Source of the DNA: Xanthobacteraceae bacterium
Lineage (GTDB): Bacteria > Pseudomonadota > Alphaproteobacteria > Rhizobiales > Xanthobacteraceae
DNA length: 64,000 nt
Direction of reading: 5' to 3'
Assembly: GCA_022844205.1 (NCBI GenBank)
Contig: JALHMF010000007.1
Span: forward strand, 1 to 64,000
Shown: one piece after another, positions 24,650-33,159 of the stretch
How the letters are laid out: each line of letters starts with the position of its first letter
How positions within the stretch are numbered: the stretch's first letter is position 1
Made by a program: the position numbers and the translations under genes
The notes under the pieces: model-generated
What the model was told of the DNA's origin: nothing
The model's database searches: none
Seen by the model: the letters and a program-made list of their open reading frames with translations, nothing else

Positions 24650-26008
24650 TCAGGCCGCCACACCGGCACCCGGCGCGGGCACTGAAAAGCCCGTTGAGGT
24701 ATATTCATTCAGCTTGTTGCGCAGCGTGCGGATGGAGATGCCGAGAATGTTCGCGGCATGGGTGCGGTTGCCGAGGCAATGCTTGAGCGTCTCCAGAATA
24801 AGATCGCGCTCCACATCCGCGACCGTGCGCCCGACCAGCGAGGCGGAAACGACTTCGCCGGCAACCTGCGCCGCCTTTTCGGCGGCACTCCGCGGCGCTT
24901 CGGCAAGCCTGGAGCCGTCGGGCAAGCGGATCGATTCGACGCCGATCTCGGTGCCGGTCGAGAGCAGCACCGCGCGGTGAACGGTGTTTTCCAGTTCGCG
25001 CACGTTGCCCGGCCAGCGGGCGCGCAGCAGTTCCTGCCGCGCATCCGATGAAAACGGACGGACGGGAAGGCTGTTCGCTTCCGCGTAGCGGCGGGAAAAA
25101 TGTCCGGCGAGTTCAAGGATGTCCGCCGGGCGCGAGCGCAGCGGGGGAATTTTCAGGTTCACGACGTTCAGGCGATAGAGCAGATCCTCGCGGAAATTTC
25201 CGTCGCGCACTTCGTCGGCGAGATTGCGGTTTGAGGTCGCGATCACGCGAATATCCACCGGCACCGGCTTGGTGCCGCCGACCCGGTCGATCACGCGCTC
25301 CTGCAGCGCGCGCAGGAGTTTCGCCTGCAGGCGAACGTCCATTTCCGAAATTTCGTCGAGCAGCAGCGTGCCGCCGTCGGCCTCCTCGAACTTGCCGATG
25401 CGCCGGGCGACGGCGCCGGTAAAGGAGCCCTTTTCGTGTCCGAACAATTCCGATTCCAGCAGGTTTTCGGGAATGGCGGCGCAGTTCACCGAAACGAATG
25501 CCTTGTTCGCGCGCGCGCTCTTTTCATGCACAAAGCGCGCGATCATTTCCTTGCCGGTGCCGCTTTCGCCGGTGATGAGGATAGAGGCTTCGGAAGTTGC
25601 GACCTGGGCCGCGAGCTTCACGAGTTGCGCCATCGACTCGTCGCGATAGACAAGGGCGCGCGCATCGTCGGCGACGGCCGCAAGCACCGCCCCGATCAGT
25701 TCGGGATCGGGCGGCAGCGGGATGTATTCCTTGGCGCCGGCCTGGATCGCGCCGGCGGCGGCACGCGCATCGTTGTCGATGCCGCAGGCGACGATTGCCG
25801 CGTGAATGCGTTCATCGGAAAGTTTCTGCACGAGATCGCGGATGTCGATGGCGACATCGACCATCACCAGATCGGCACCTTTCGAGCGCAGCACGCGCAG
25901 ACCCTGATCGATGTCCGTCGCGTGGGTTACGGCCGCCCCCCGGTCCACCGCGATTTTCGTGGCCACGCTGAGCTGGCCCTTGAGCGATCCAATGATGAGG
26001 AGCCGCAT
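24650..26008 (-). CDS. flbD: Sigma-54-dependent flagellar regulator FlbD
   Basis: A 452-residue bacterial enhancer-binding protein that in Caulobacter switches on late flagellar genes. The N-terminal receiver-like domain (1-120) keeps Asp51 but has lost the acidic pair (IGS instead of DD) and the conserved Lys (YIPLPP), as known for FlbD. The AAA+ domain (about 130-365) has ITGESGTGKE, GSFTGA (the sigma-54 contact loop, normally GAFTGA), GGTLLLDEI and RWPGNVREL. A Fis-type helix-turn-helix lies at the end (THAANILGISIRTLRNKL). It is last in the fliF-G-H-N-flbD run. Confidence 0.92.
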   Translation of the reverse strand: MRLLIIGSLKGQLSVATKIAVDRGAAVTHATDIDQGLRVLRSKGADLVMVDVAIDIRDLVQKLSDERIHAAIVACGIDNDARAAAGAIQAGAKEYIPLPPDPELIGAVLAAVADDARALVYRDESMAQLVKLAAQVATSEASILITGESGTGKEMIARFVHEKSARANKAFVSVNCAAIPENLLESELFGHEKGSFTGAVARRIGKFEEADGGTLLLDEISEMDVRLQAKLLRALQERVIDRVGGTKPVPVDIRVIATSNRNLADEVRDGNFREDLLYRLNVVNLKIPPLRSRPADILELAGHFSRRYAEANSLPVRPFSSDARQELLRARWPGNVRELENTVHRAVLLSTGTEIGVESIRLPDGSRLAEAPRSAAEKAAQVAGEVVSASLVGRTVADVERDLILETLKHCLGNRTHAANILGISIRTLRNKLNEYTSTGFSVPAPGAGVAA

Positions 26009-26029
26009 GATCTGTCTCCAGTCGTCCTA

Positions 26030-26383
26030 TCAGGCCCGTTCGGCCTTGATGATTTCGGTCATGGTCACGCCGAGGCGGTCCTTCACGAGGACGACTTCGC
26101 CGCGCGCGACCAGGCGGTTGTTCACGAAAATATCGATGGCTTCGCCGACCTTGCGGTCGAGTTCGAGGATGGTGCCCGGCCCAAGCCGCAGCAGGTTGCC
26201 GACATCCATGCGCGTGCGCCCCAGCACGGCGGAAACATGAACCGGCACGTCGAACACGGCTTCGAGTTCGGCCGCCGACTTTGCCGCATCGGCTTCAAGT
26301 TCCGGCGCGCCGCCATCCTGCGACGGCACCAGCTCCACGTCTGTCTCGAGATCGGGCAGGGGCGGGTTTTTGTCGTCGCTCAT
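26030..26383 (-). CDS. fliN: Flagellar motor switch protein FliN
   Basis: A 117-residue C-ring protein made of an acidic N-terminal tail (about 45 residues) and one SpoA domain: FDVPVHVSAVLGRTRM, LLRLGPGTILELDRKVGEAIDIFVNNRLVARGEVVLV and GVTMTEII. It forms the base of the rotor, binds CheY and helps dock FliH. The start at 26383 overlaps the fliH stop (ATGA). Typical length for the family. Confidence 0.93.
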   Translation of the reverse strand: MSDDKNPPLPDLETDVELVPSQDGGAPELEADAAKSAAELEAVFDVPVHVSAVLGRTRMDVGNLLRLGPGTILELDRKVGEAIDIFVNNRLVARGEVVLVKDRLGVTMTEIIKAERA

Positions 26384-27033
26384 TTTGTTTTCTCCGTGTG
26401 GGCCGCGGTTTTGCCGCCGCGCGCCAGATAATTCCGGACGGCATCGTCGATGCTGGACTCGATCGCGGCGCGGTCGCGTTCGACGCCGCCATCGGCCCAT
26501 TCGATGCGGACTTCGTCGGCTTTCAGATCGGGCGAGGGCAGGAACACGAGGCGTCCCGCGAAGCCGCGCTGGTCGGCGATCTGCTGCAGGCGCGTGCCCG
26601 CGGGCTCGATCATGTCCTCGGCGACGCGGATCACCACATGCGGAGCGGTACGGACTTGCTTCAGCACATCGGTGACGAGCGTCTCTATTTCCGCGAGCGG
26701 CTCGCGGGCGAGCAGCGAGGGCGCCAGTTTGCGGGCCACCGCCAGAGCAACATGCACCGCTTCGTCTTCCAGCCGGTTTTCCAGCGCGCCGAATTTTTTC
26801 GAGATTTCGCTGAGACGATCGGCGGTCTGCGTGAATACAGCCGCCAGTCTCTTTTCGATTTTCGCGTTGGCCTGCGCTTCGCCCTCGGCGAGGCCGCGGC
26901 GATAGCCGTCCTGCTCGACGGTTACCAGCAGAGCCTTCACATCGGAAGCGACGCGTGCGCCGCGGTCGAACTCGACGTCGAAGAGAAATTTCTTCGGTTC
27001 GTCTTTCGCGGCGGCTTTTTCCAGCACGGCCAT
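26380..27033 (-). CDS. fliH: Flagellar assembly protein FliH (FlbE-like)
   Basis: A 217-residue FliH/SctL-type stator of the export ATPase, called FlbE in Caulobacter. The N-terminus (KFLFDVEFDR) leads to a helical section (GYRRGLAEGEAQANAKIEKRL) with small-residue spacing, then an alpha/beta C-terminal domain (PHVVIRVAEDMIEPAGTRLQQIA) resembling the F-ATPase delta subunit. It links FliI to FliN, and both are encoded nearby. It starts one base after the fliG stop and overlaps fliN by four bases. Confidence 0.88.
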   Translation of the reverse strand: MAVLEKAAAKDEPKKFLFDVEFDRGARVASDVKALLVTVEQDGYRRGLAEGEAQANAKIEKRLAAVFTQTADRLSEISKKFGALENRLEDEAVHVALAVARKLAPSLLAREPLAEIETLVTDVLKQVRTAPHVVIRVAEDMIEPAGTRLQQIADQRGFAGRLVFLPSPDLKADEVRIEWADGGVERDRAAIESSIDDAVRNYLARGGKTAAHTEKTK

Positions 27034-27034
27034 T

Positions 27035-28135
27035 TCAGTACACCAGTTCGTCTTCGTTCGAATTGTTCTTGGCGATCACGATCTCGCCTTTCGCGGCAAG
27101 ATCCTTGGCGAGATTGACGAGGGCGCTCTGCGCTTCGTCCACGTCGCGCAGGCGAACGGGACCCATCGTTTCCATTTCTTCGTCGAGCAGTTTCGCGGCG
27201 CGCTGGGACATATTGGCCTTGAAGTAATCGCGCGCGGCCTCGGAGGCGCCCTTGAGCGCGATCGCAAGCTTGCCGCGATCGACGGTGCGCAGGAGCGTTT
27301 GTGCAGCCGCCGAGTCGAGGCGGGCGAGATCGTCGAAGGTGAACATCAGCGTCTTGATGCGCTCGGCGGATTCGCGGTTGGCCATTTCCAGCGCGGACAG
27401 GAAGCGCGTTTCGGCCTGGCGGTCGAAATTGTTGAAAATGTCGGCCATCATCTCGTGGCTGTCGCGGCGGCTCGTCTGCGAGAGATTCGACATGAATTCG
27501 GTGCGCAGCGTCTGCTCGACGCGCTCCAGCACATCCTTCTGGATCGCCTCCATCCGGAGCATGCGGTTGATGACGTCGAGTGCGAGTTCCTCCGGCAGAA
27601 TGGAGAGGACCCGTGCTGCGTGCTCGGGACGGATCTTGGAAAGCACCACCGCGATCGTCTGCGGATATTCGTTCTTCAGGTAGTTCGCGAGAACCTCTTC
27701 CTGCACGTTGGAAAGTTTTTCCCACATGTTGCGGCCGGCCGGACCGCGGATTTCCTCCATGATGGTGGAAACGCGCTCGCCCGGAAGGAACTGTTGCAGC
27801 AGGCGCTCGGTGGCGACCGAGTCGCCCATCAAGGCGCCGGTCGCGGACATCTGTCCGACGAAATCGACCATCAGCGTTTCGACCGCGCCGGATTCAATGG
27901 TGCCAAGCGAGGACATGGTGAGCGAAAGCGTGCGGACTTCCTCGTCGTCCAGCAATTTCCAGACTTCCGCGCCGTGCCGTTCGCCCAGGGCGAGCAAGAG
28001 AATGGAGGCGCGTTCGGTGCCGTTGAGCGCCCGGTTGATGCGCGGTATCGCCTTGCCGGACGCAGGCGCGCTGGCGCCGGCCTTATCCGGCTTGCGGGTG
28101 AAAAGTGCGTCCACGAGTGCTGCGGCGGTTGCCAT
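27035..28135 (-). CDS. fliG: Flagellar motor switch protein FliG
   Basis: A 366-residue rotor protein that binds FliF and interacts with the stator. The N-terminal domain starts around residue 34 ([16 protein letters not shown]) after a short extension; the middle domain carries the conserved [22 protein letters not shown] (EHPQ-type region, here EHAA); the C-terminal charged ridge helix is in the [34 protein letters not shown] segment. It starts three bases after the fliF stop. CheY-FliG-FliN chemotactic coupling is thus encoded within this window. Confidence 0.95.
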   Translation of the reverse strand: MATAAALVDALFTRKPDKAGASAPASGKAIPRINRALNGTERASILLLALGERHGAEVWKLLDDEEVRTLSLTMSSLGTIESGAVETLMVDFVGQMSATGALMGDSVATERLLQQFLPGERVSTIMEEIRGPAGRNMWEKLSNVQEEVLANYLKNEYPQTIAVVLSKIRPEHAARVLSILPEELALDVINRMLRMEAIQKDVLERVEQTLRTEFMSNLSQTSRRDSHEMMADIFNNFDRQAETRFLSALEMANRESAERIKTLMFTFDDLARLDSAAAQTLLRTVDRGKLAIALKGASEAARDYFKANMSQRAAKLLDEEMETMGPVRLRDVDEAQSALVNLAKDLAAKGEIVIAKNNSNEDELVY

Positions 28136-28138
28136 GGA

Positions 28139-29803
28139 TCAGGCCTGCTTCTCGTGCATCCACTGGCGGATGATCGAGACGGTTTCATAAGGATTGCGGG
28201 TCGCAAGCTCGCCGACCTTCTGGATCGACTGCTGGTGCACGTCGCCCTGCAATTGCGCGAATTCAATCATGCGGGCCGCGGCATTATCGACGGACGGCGG
28301 TTGCGCGGGCTGCAGCGGCGCGTCCACGCCGCCTTCGGATTTTACCAGCACGGCCGGAACCGGCTTCTGTGCGATTGCCGCTTCGTCCGGCGTCACAATG
28401 CGGCGAACGAGCGGGCGCACGACGAAGAGTAGCACCAGCAGCGAGAGGATCGCGACCACGACGAGATTGACGGCATGCATGATGTCGTCGGTGGTGAAGC
28501 GAAGCAGCGACATCAGTCCGCCTTCCTCGGCGAGCTGCGGCGCGCTCGGTGTTTCGGCGAAGCGGAGATTGACCACCTCCACCATGTCGCCGCGCTTTTC
28601 ATTGAAGCCGATGGCGGAGCGAACAAGAGCGGTAATGCGGTCGAGTTCCTGCTGCGTGCGCGGCGCGTAGGTCATTTCGTTGTTGTTGGCGCCCTTGGTG
28701 TAGTTGCCATCGACGAGCACGGCGACGGAGAGGCGCTTCACGCGGCCCGGCTCCAGCGTCTCGACACGGGTGGTGCGGGAGATTTCGTAATTGACCGTTT
28801 CCTCGTTCTTGCGGTTCGAGTCGCGGCTCTGTGCCTGCTGCTGGTTGCCGCCGCGCTGCTGGTTCGAGCCGGGAAGTTCGTTGCCGACCGAAACGGTCTG
28901 GTCGTTGCTTCCGCCCGCGCCATTCTCGCCCGCTTCCTCGCGGGTCTGGGTGGAGCGGATCACGCGGCTTTCGGGATCGTAGCTGTCGGAGGTCTGCTGG
29001 ACGCGGCTGTAATCCATCTCGGCGGACACCTGCACGCGCGCGCGGCCGGGACCGACAACGCTGGAGATGATCGATTCGATCTGGTTCTTCACGCGCGTCT
29101 CGAGGGCGGTGTTGCGCTCATCGATACCGGCGGCAAGGCTTGCACCCGTGTCTCCGGCCATCGCGCCATCCGCGAGCAGCCGGCCCTGTTCGTCGACGAT
29201 GGAAACGCGCTCTGGTTTCAGGCCGCGTACGGCGGAGGCCACGAGATGGCGGATCGCGCGCACCTGAGCCTGCTCAAGCTGGCTGCGGACGCGCAGCACG
29301 ATGGAGGCCGAGGGATCCTGCTTGTCGCGCTGAAAAAGCTGGCGATCCGGAATGACGAGATGCACGCGCGCCGCCGAAACGCGGTCGAGCGAGCGGATCG
29401 TGCGCGCCAATTCGCCTTCGAGGGCGCGCAGGTGATTGACGTTCTGGACGAAGGAGGTTGTGCCGAGCGTATCGGTCTTGTCGAAAATCTCGTAGCCGAC
29501 CGAACCGCCGCGCGGCAGGCCGGCTTCGGCGAGGCGCATGCGGAAGCGGGTGACGTTATCTTTTGGAATCAGGATCGTCGTGCCGTCGCCGCGGAGCTGG
29601 TAGGGCACGCCCTGTGCTTCCAGTTCCTTGATGACGCGGCTTGAGTCTTCGATTGTCAGTTCGGTGAAGAGGGGTGCCAGGGTCGGCGCCGATAGCCGCA
29701 TGATGACGAAGGCGAAGAATCCGAGCAGCGCCACCGTCACCGCAACCATGGCGGCGATGCGGGCGGCACCCAGCGTTTTGACGAACTCGACCAATCCGTT
29801 CAC
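28139..29803 (-). CDS. fliF: Flagellar MS-ring protein FliF
   Basis: A 554-residue inner-membrane ring protein, the first structure assembled in the flagellum. A transmembrane helix lies at about 16-36 (AAMVAVTVALLGFFAFVIM) and a second at about 435-457 (HAVNLVVVAILSLLVLLFVV), with the periplasmic ring-building domains between them (LAPLFTELTIEDSSRVIKEL, GYEIFDKTDTLGTTSFVQNVN, ALEGELARTI). The acidic cytoplasmic tail (last 30 residues) should bind FliG. It heads the fliF-fliG-fliH-fliN-flbD operon, with a CtrA-box promoter 43 bases upstream. Confidence 0.96.
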   Translation of the reverse strand: MNGLVEFVKTLGAARIAAMVAVTVALLGFFAFVIMRLSAPTLAPLFTELTIEDSSRVIKELEAQGVPYQLRGDGTTILIPKDNVTRFRMRLAEAGLPRGGSVGYEIFDKTDTLGTTSFVQNVNHLRALEGELARTIRSLDRVSAARVHLVIPDRQLFQRDKQDPSASIVLRVRSQLEQAQVRAIRHLVASAVRGLKPERVSIVDEQGRLLADGAMAGDTGASLAAGIDERNTALETRVKNQIESIISSVVGPGRARVQVSAEMDYSRVQQTSDSYDPESRVIRSTQTREEAGENGAGGSNDQTVSVGNELPGSNQQRGGNQQQAQSRDSNRKNEETVNYEISRTTRVETLEPGRVKRLSVAVLVDGNYTKGANNNEMTYAPRTQQELDRITALVRSAIGFNEKRGDMVEVVNLRFAETPSAPQLAEEGGLMSLLRFTTDDIMHAVNLVVVAILSLLVLLFVVRPLVRRIVTPDEAAIAQKPVPAVLVKSEGGVDAPLQPAQPPSVDNAAARMIEFAQLQGDVHQQSIQKVGELATRNPYETVSIIRQWMHEKQA

Positions 29804-29845
29804 GTCCGGTCCCCCATGACACCCGGCGCGGACGCAGCCGGGTCA

Positions 29846-29887
29846 CCCGGCAAGATTTGCCCGGTGTATGGTTTCCAAACGGTTAAC
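29846..29887 (-). promoter_or_regulatory. fliF operon promoter with CtrA box
   Basis: On the minus strand it begins GTTAACCGTTTGGAAACCAT (TTAA-N7-GAAA), then seven bases later runs into GCAAATCTTGCCGGG. It is nearly identical in layout to the flhA promoter. A further GTTAAC lies just upstream (29891-29896). Confidence 0.68.
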
Positions 29888-29923
29888 GGCGTTAACGATC
29901 GGGAGCCCGCTCAGGACTTTGAC

Positions 29924-29951
29924 TTGACAACTATAAAACTAGTTATATAGT
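29924..29951 (+). promoter_or_regulatory. arsR promoter with overlapping operator
   Basis: TTGACA (29924-29929) and TATAGT (29946-29951) are 16 bases apart. The interval is an AT-rich imperfect palindrome centred on ACTAGT (ACTATAAAACTAGTTATATAGT in two halves, 29930-29951), a likely ArsR operator. The ATG is only six bases past the -10, so the transcript may be leaderless. Confidence 0.65.
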
Positions 29952-29957
29952 CTTGTA

Positions 29958-30287
29958 ATGTCTGGAACCCATGAATTCAGCGAGCAAAAGGCGGCCGATG
30001 CGCTGGCAGCGCTCGGCAACCAGACCCGCCTTCGCATCTTCAAGGTGCTGATTCGTGCCGGGCATGAAGGCATCAATGTCGGTTCGATCCAGCGGCTGAT
30101 CGGGGTTCCCGCGACCACACTCGCGCATCACCTGAACACGCTGGCGGCCGCAGGGCTGATCGCGCAGGAGAAGCGCGGCCGCGAAGTGATCTGCACCGCC
30201 AGCTTCGGAGCGGTGAATGATGTTCTCAACTTTGTGAAATCGGAATGCTGCGCAGGCGTCGCCTCCGCGGACGAGAAGGCGGCTTGA
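29958..30287 (+). CDS. arsR: ArsR-family transcriptional repressor
   Basis: A 109-residue winged-helix repressor of the ArsR/SmtB family. The core DALAALGNQTRLRIFKVLIRAG and the recognition helix region GVPATTLAHHLNTLAAAGLI are typical. A C-terminal SECCAG pair of cysteines could bind arsenite, as in Cys-pair ArsR variants. It sits under a promoter whose operator palindrome overlaps the -10 element, so autoregulation is likely. The permease gene follows two bases after its stop. It is a different gene from the ArsR half of the fusion at 32005-32922. Confidence 0.9.
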   Translation: MSGTHEFSEQKAADALAALGNQTRLRIFKVLIRAGHEGINVGSIQRLIGVPATTLAHHLNTLAAAGLIAQEKRGREVICTASFGAVNDVLNFVKSECCAGVASADEKAA

Positions 30288-30289
30288 CC

Positions 30290-31327
30290 ATGTCGATCCA
30301 GGAAACTTTCAGCGAAATCCGCAAGCGGGGATGGACGTTCGATACGGCCTGGATTGCCATCGCTCTGATTTTCACGGCGCTCGCGGTGCTGGCTTCGCAC
30401 CAGGTTCCGGCTACCGCCTCCTTCGTCGTTAAGGCCGTCGTCGGCGTGTTGCCGTTCTTTCTCGTTTCGATTTTGCTTACGGCCTATGCGAAAGCAACGG
30501 GAGCAGAAAGCCTGATCGCGGGCGCCTTCACAGGACGACGCTCGACGATGGTGGTGTTCGCGAGCCTGATAGGCGCTCTGTCGCCGTTCTGCTCCTGTGG
30601 AGTCATTCCGGTGATTGCCGCGCTGCTTGCGACCGGCGTGCCTCTGGCGCCGGTGATGGCGTTCTGGCTCGCATCCCCGCTGATGGACCCTTCGATGTTT
30701 GTGCTCACTGCCGGACTGCTGGGCACGCAATTTGCGCTGGCCAAGACCCTTGCTGCCATTAGCGTGGGCCTGCTCGGCGGTTTCGCTGTGCTGGCGCTGG
30801 AGCGTCAGGGAATTCTGTCCGGCAATCCGCTGCGCGAAGGCGTCGGCAATGGAGGCTGCAGCGCTTCGAGGATTCGAAATCCAAAGGCAGTGGTCTGGCG
30901 CTTCTGGGAAGAGCGCGAGCGCGGTGAAGCGTTTCGCGCCAATGTGCTTCAGAATTCGCTCTTCCTCGGCAAGTGGCTGCTTCTTGCTTTCGTACTGGAA
31001 AGTTTGATGGTTGCCTATGTGCCGGGCCAGCTGATCGCCAGTATCGTTGGCGACGGCGGATTGCTTTCGATCCTCGTCGCCGCACTTGTCGGCATCCCGA
31101 GCTATCTCAACGGGAACGCGGCGCTGCCGCTGGTCAGCGGACTGATGGACAAGGGAATGGCACCGGGTGCCGCAATGGCCTTCCTGATGGGCGGCGGCGT
31201 CACCTCGGTACCCGCCATGCTTGCGGTTTGGGCGATTGCGACGCGCCGCGTGTTCGCGGTTTATCTCGCGGTGGCGATCACAGGCGCGGTGCTGAGCGGC
31301 CTGCTCTACCAGATGTACTCGGCCTGA
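30290..31327 (+). CDS. COG0701-type permease (ArsP-like)
   Basis: A 345-residue inner-membrane permease with eight or more helices. The family signature PFCSCGVIPVIAALLATGVPL, the following SPLMDPSMFVLTAG, and the second-half GIPSYLNGNAALPLVSGLMDKGM are typical of the COG0701 (DUF318) permeases, which include ArsP, an exporter of trivalent organoarsenicals. The central cytoplasmic loop (about 178-215) is variable. The link to arsR makes metalloid export likely; the exact substrate is inference. The start at 30290 is two bases after arsR and is preferred over an upstream frame that overlaps arsR. Confidence 0.82.
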   Translation: MSIQETFSEIRKRGWTFDTAWIAIALIFTALAVLASHQVPATASFVVKAVVGVLPFFLVSILLTAYAKATGAESLIAGAFTGRRSTMVVFASLIGALSPFCSCGVIPVIAALLATGVPLAPVMAFWLASPLMDPSMFVLTAGLLGTQFALAKTLAAISVGLLGGFAVLALERQGILSGNPLREGVGNGGCSASRIRNPKAVVWRFWEERERGEAFRANVLQNSLFLGKWLLLAFVLESLMVAYVPGQLIASIVGDGGLLSILVAALVGIPSYLNGNAALPLVSGLMDKGMAPGAAMAFLMGGGVTSVPAMLAVWAIATRRVFAVYLAVAITGAVLSGLLYQMYSA

Positions 31328-31336
31328 GCGGGTTTC

Positions 31337-32008
31337 CTACCCGCGCCGCTTGGGCGGAAATAGCCTGGAGGCCAGCGTCATTGCGAGAATCGCCCCCGCG
31401 ATCTGGGCAATCATGAAGCCCGGGACATCGCCGATGGCGATTCCGGAAAAAGTCGTGGTGAACCCGCGTGCCAGCGTCACAGCCGGATTGGCGAAGCTGG
31501 TTGAAGCGGTGAACCAGTAAGCCGAACCGATCACGAGCGCCACGAGGGCGGGGACTGCATCGGGACGGAAACGCAATCCGCCCAGAATTGCCAGCACCAG
31601 CGAGAACGTCGCGACCGCCTCGGCCAGCCATTGCGAGGGGCCGGTGCGGGGCTTTATTCCGAGCGTCAACGGCGCGAGATCGAACATCAGATGCGCAAGC
31701 ACGGTGCCGAGAATGCCGCCGGCAAACTGGGCCAGGACATAGGGCAGCAATACCTCGCGGGGTAGCTCGCCGCGGATCGCGAAAACGAGGCTCACGGCGG
31801 GATTGAAATGCGCGCCGGACAGCGGGCTGAAGATGGTGATCAGCACTAAGAGAATAGCGCTGGTCGCGAGCGTGTTTGCGAGAAGCGCGATTGCTTCGTT
31901 CCCACCCGCGAGCCGAGCCCCCATAATGCCGGAGCCGACGACGGCGGAAACCAGCAGCATCGTGCCGAGCGCCTCGGCCGCTAAACGGATTCGCAACGGG
32001 GCGTTCAT
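31337..32008 (-). CDS. aqpS: Aquaglyceroporin-type channel AqpS
   Basis: A 223-residue MIP-family channel with six helices and both pore motifs, HFNPAVSL and FANPAVTL. In Sinorhizobium meliloti AqpS replaces the ArsB efflux pump: arsenite formed by ArsC leaves the cell through this channel (established). Here it overlaps the arsR-arsC fusion gene by four bases (ATGA), giving the same functional pair. The N-terminus has a second glycine-rich helix (VVGSGIMGARLAGG). Convergent with the permease gene, nine bases apart. Confidence 0.88.
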   Translation of the reverse strand: MNAPLRIRLAAEALGTMLLVSAVVGSGIMGARLAGGNEAIALLANTLATSAILLVLITIFSPLSGAHFNPAVSLVFAIRGELPREVLLPYVLAQFAGGILGTVLAHLMFDLAPLTLGIKPRTGPSQWLAEAVATFSLVLAILGGLRFRPDAVPALVALVIGSAYWFTASTSFANPAVTLARGFTTTFSGIAIGDVPGFMIAQIAGAILAMTLASRLFPPKRRG

Positions 32009-32922
32009 TCCGCCGCAGCCGCCTTCGGCTGTTGATCCTTCGCCTTACCGGTGGCGCCTTCAAGCGAGCCGATCTCGCGCAGCCTGGCGTGCAGGCTCAT
32101 GCGGTCGAGCGATTCGATCGGCAGCGCCAGAAACACCGAAATCCGGTTATGCAGGAAGCGATAGGCCTGCTCATATGCCACGGCGATCTCGGCTGCATTG
32201 CCGGTTGCCTTCGCGGGATCTTCAATACCCCAGTGTGCCGTAACCGGCGTGCCGGGCCAGACCGGGCAAGCTTCGCCATGCGCGTCATCGCAGACCGTGA
32301 AAACGAAATCCATTTCGGGGCTGCCTGGCTTTGCAAACTCGTGCCAGCTCTTGGAGCGCAGGGAAGAGATGTCGTAGCCGAGCTTGTCGAGCAGCCTCAT
32401 CGCTTCCGGACGCACCGTGCCTTTCGGCGTGCTGCCAGCGGAAAAAGCACGAATACGACCCTCGCCAAGTTTGTTGAGAATCGCTTCGGCAAGGATGGAG
32501 CGAGATGTGTTGCCGGTGCAGAGGATAAGTACGTTGTACATGGCCGTTTCCTGTCGGGCTTTCCCGTTGCGAATGATTTCCGAAATCCGCATGACAACCG
32601 GATGACGGTCGCCGCACAGTTCCGGCCGGCCCCCGCAGCAGTCCTCCACGAGGTGGCTGACCAGACGGGCGACCCCATCGAATTCGGCCGAATACAGAAT
32701 CGAGCGGCCGGCGCGGCGGGCGTTGACCAGCCCGGCGGCGCTGAGCTCGGCGAGATGGGTGGAGAGCGTGTTGTGCGGAACGTTCAACAGCCGGGCGATC
32801 TCTCCGGCGGCCAGGCCTTCCGGTCCCGCCGCCACCAGCCGACGGAAGACGGCGAGCCTTGTCGGGTGTGCGAGCGCGGCAAGCGATTGGACAAAAGGGG
32901 CGTCGCTTTTCCGGGTGAGCAT
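32005..32922 (-). CDS. ArsR-ArsC fusion: repressor plus arsenate reductase
   Basis: A 305-residue fusion. Residues about 8-110 are an ArsR winged helix (LAALAHPTRLAVFRRLVAAG, LLNVPHNTLSTHLAELSAAGL) with a C-terminal VEDCCGG and further Cys that may sense arsenite. Residues about 128-270 are a low-molecular-weight phosphatase-type arsenate reductase: LCTGNTSRSILAEAIL (the C-x5-R loop, here with T replacing the usual N), FSAGSTPKG and FVFTVCDDAHGEACP with the resolving cysteines. The protein would repress the operon and reduce arsenate to arsenite. The C-terminus is a low-complexity Ala/Lys tail. Its stop overlaps aqpS. Confidence 0.88.
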   Translation of the reverse strand: MLTRKSDAPFVQSLAALAHPTRLAVFRRLVAAGPEGLAAGEIARLLNVPHNTLSTHLAELSAAGLVNARRAGRSILYSAEFDGVARLVSHLVEDCCGGRPELCGDRHPVVMRISEIIRNGKARQETAMYNVLILCTGNTSRSILAEAILNKLGEGRIRAFSAGSTPKGTVRPEAMRLLDKLGYDISSLRSKSWHEFAKPGSPEMDFVFTVCDDAHGEACPVWPGTPVTAHWGIEDPAKATGNAAEIAVAYEQAYRFLHNRISVFLALPIESLDRMSLHARLREIGSLEGATGKAKDQQPKAAAAE

Positions 32923-32945
32923 CGTTTGATTTCAATAGCTTATCG

Positions 32946-32971
32946 ATTATAATGTCGATGTTATCCGACAT
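32946..32971 (-). promoter_or_regulatory. Promoter and operator of the arsR-arsC/aqpS operon
   Basis: Read on the minus strand: a dyad ATGTCG-N8-CGACAT (32952-32971) runs directly into TATAAT (32946-32951), about 23 bases before the ATG. A larger ATCGATA/TATCGAAA symmetry surrounds it. No good -35 is visible. Confidence 0.55.
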
Positions 32972-33159
32972 ATCGAAATAATTGTCCAATGAGCGTTTTG
33001 CCGCCCGTTGCCGCAGGCTTGCATTGCGCTTGAACGCGCTTGAGCGGCATCAATTACGCGGCTTTAGGCCGCTTCTAATCTCTCGTTGCGCCGCCGGACA
33101 TGGCGGGGCAAGGTTTCCCGCCAGCCTTGGCCAGCCGCACTTGGAGCCCGAATAAAGCA

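Noticed and set aside
24463-29887. Sigma-54 promoters in the flhA and fliF upstream palindromes
   Set aside because: The GG and GC pairs are eight or nine bases apart instead of ten; the sites fit a CtrA-activated promoter better.
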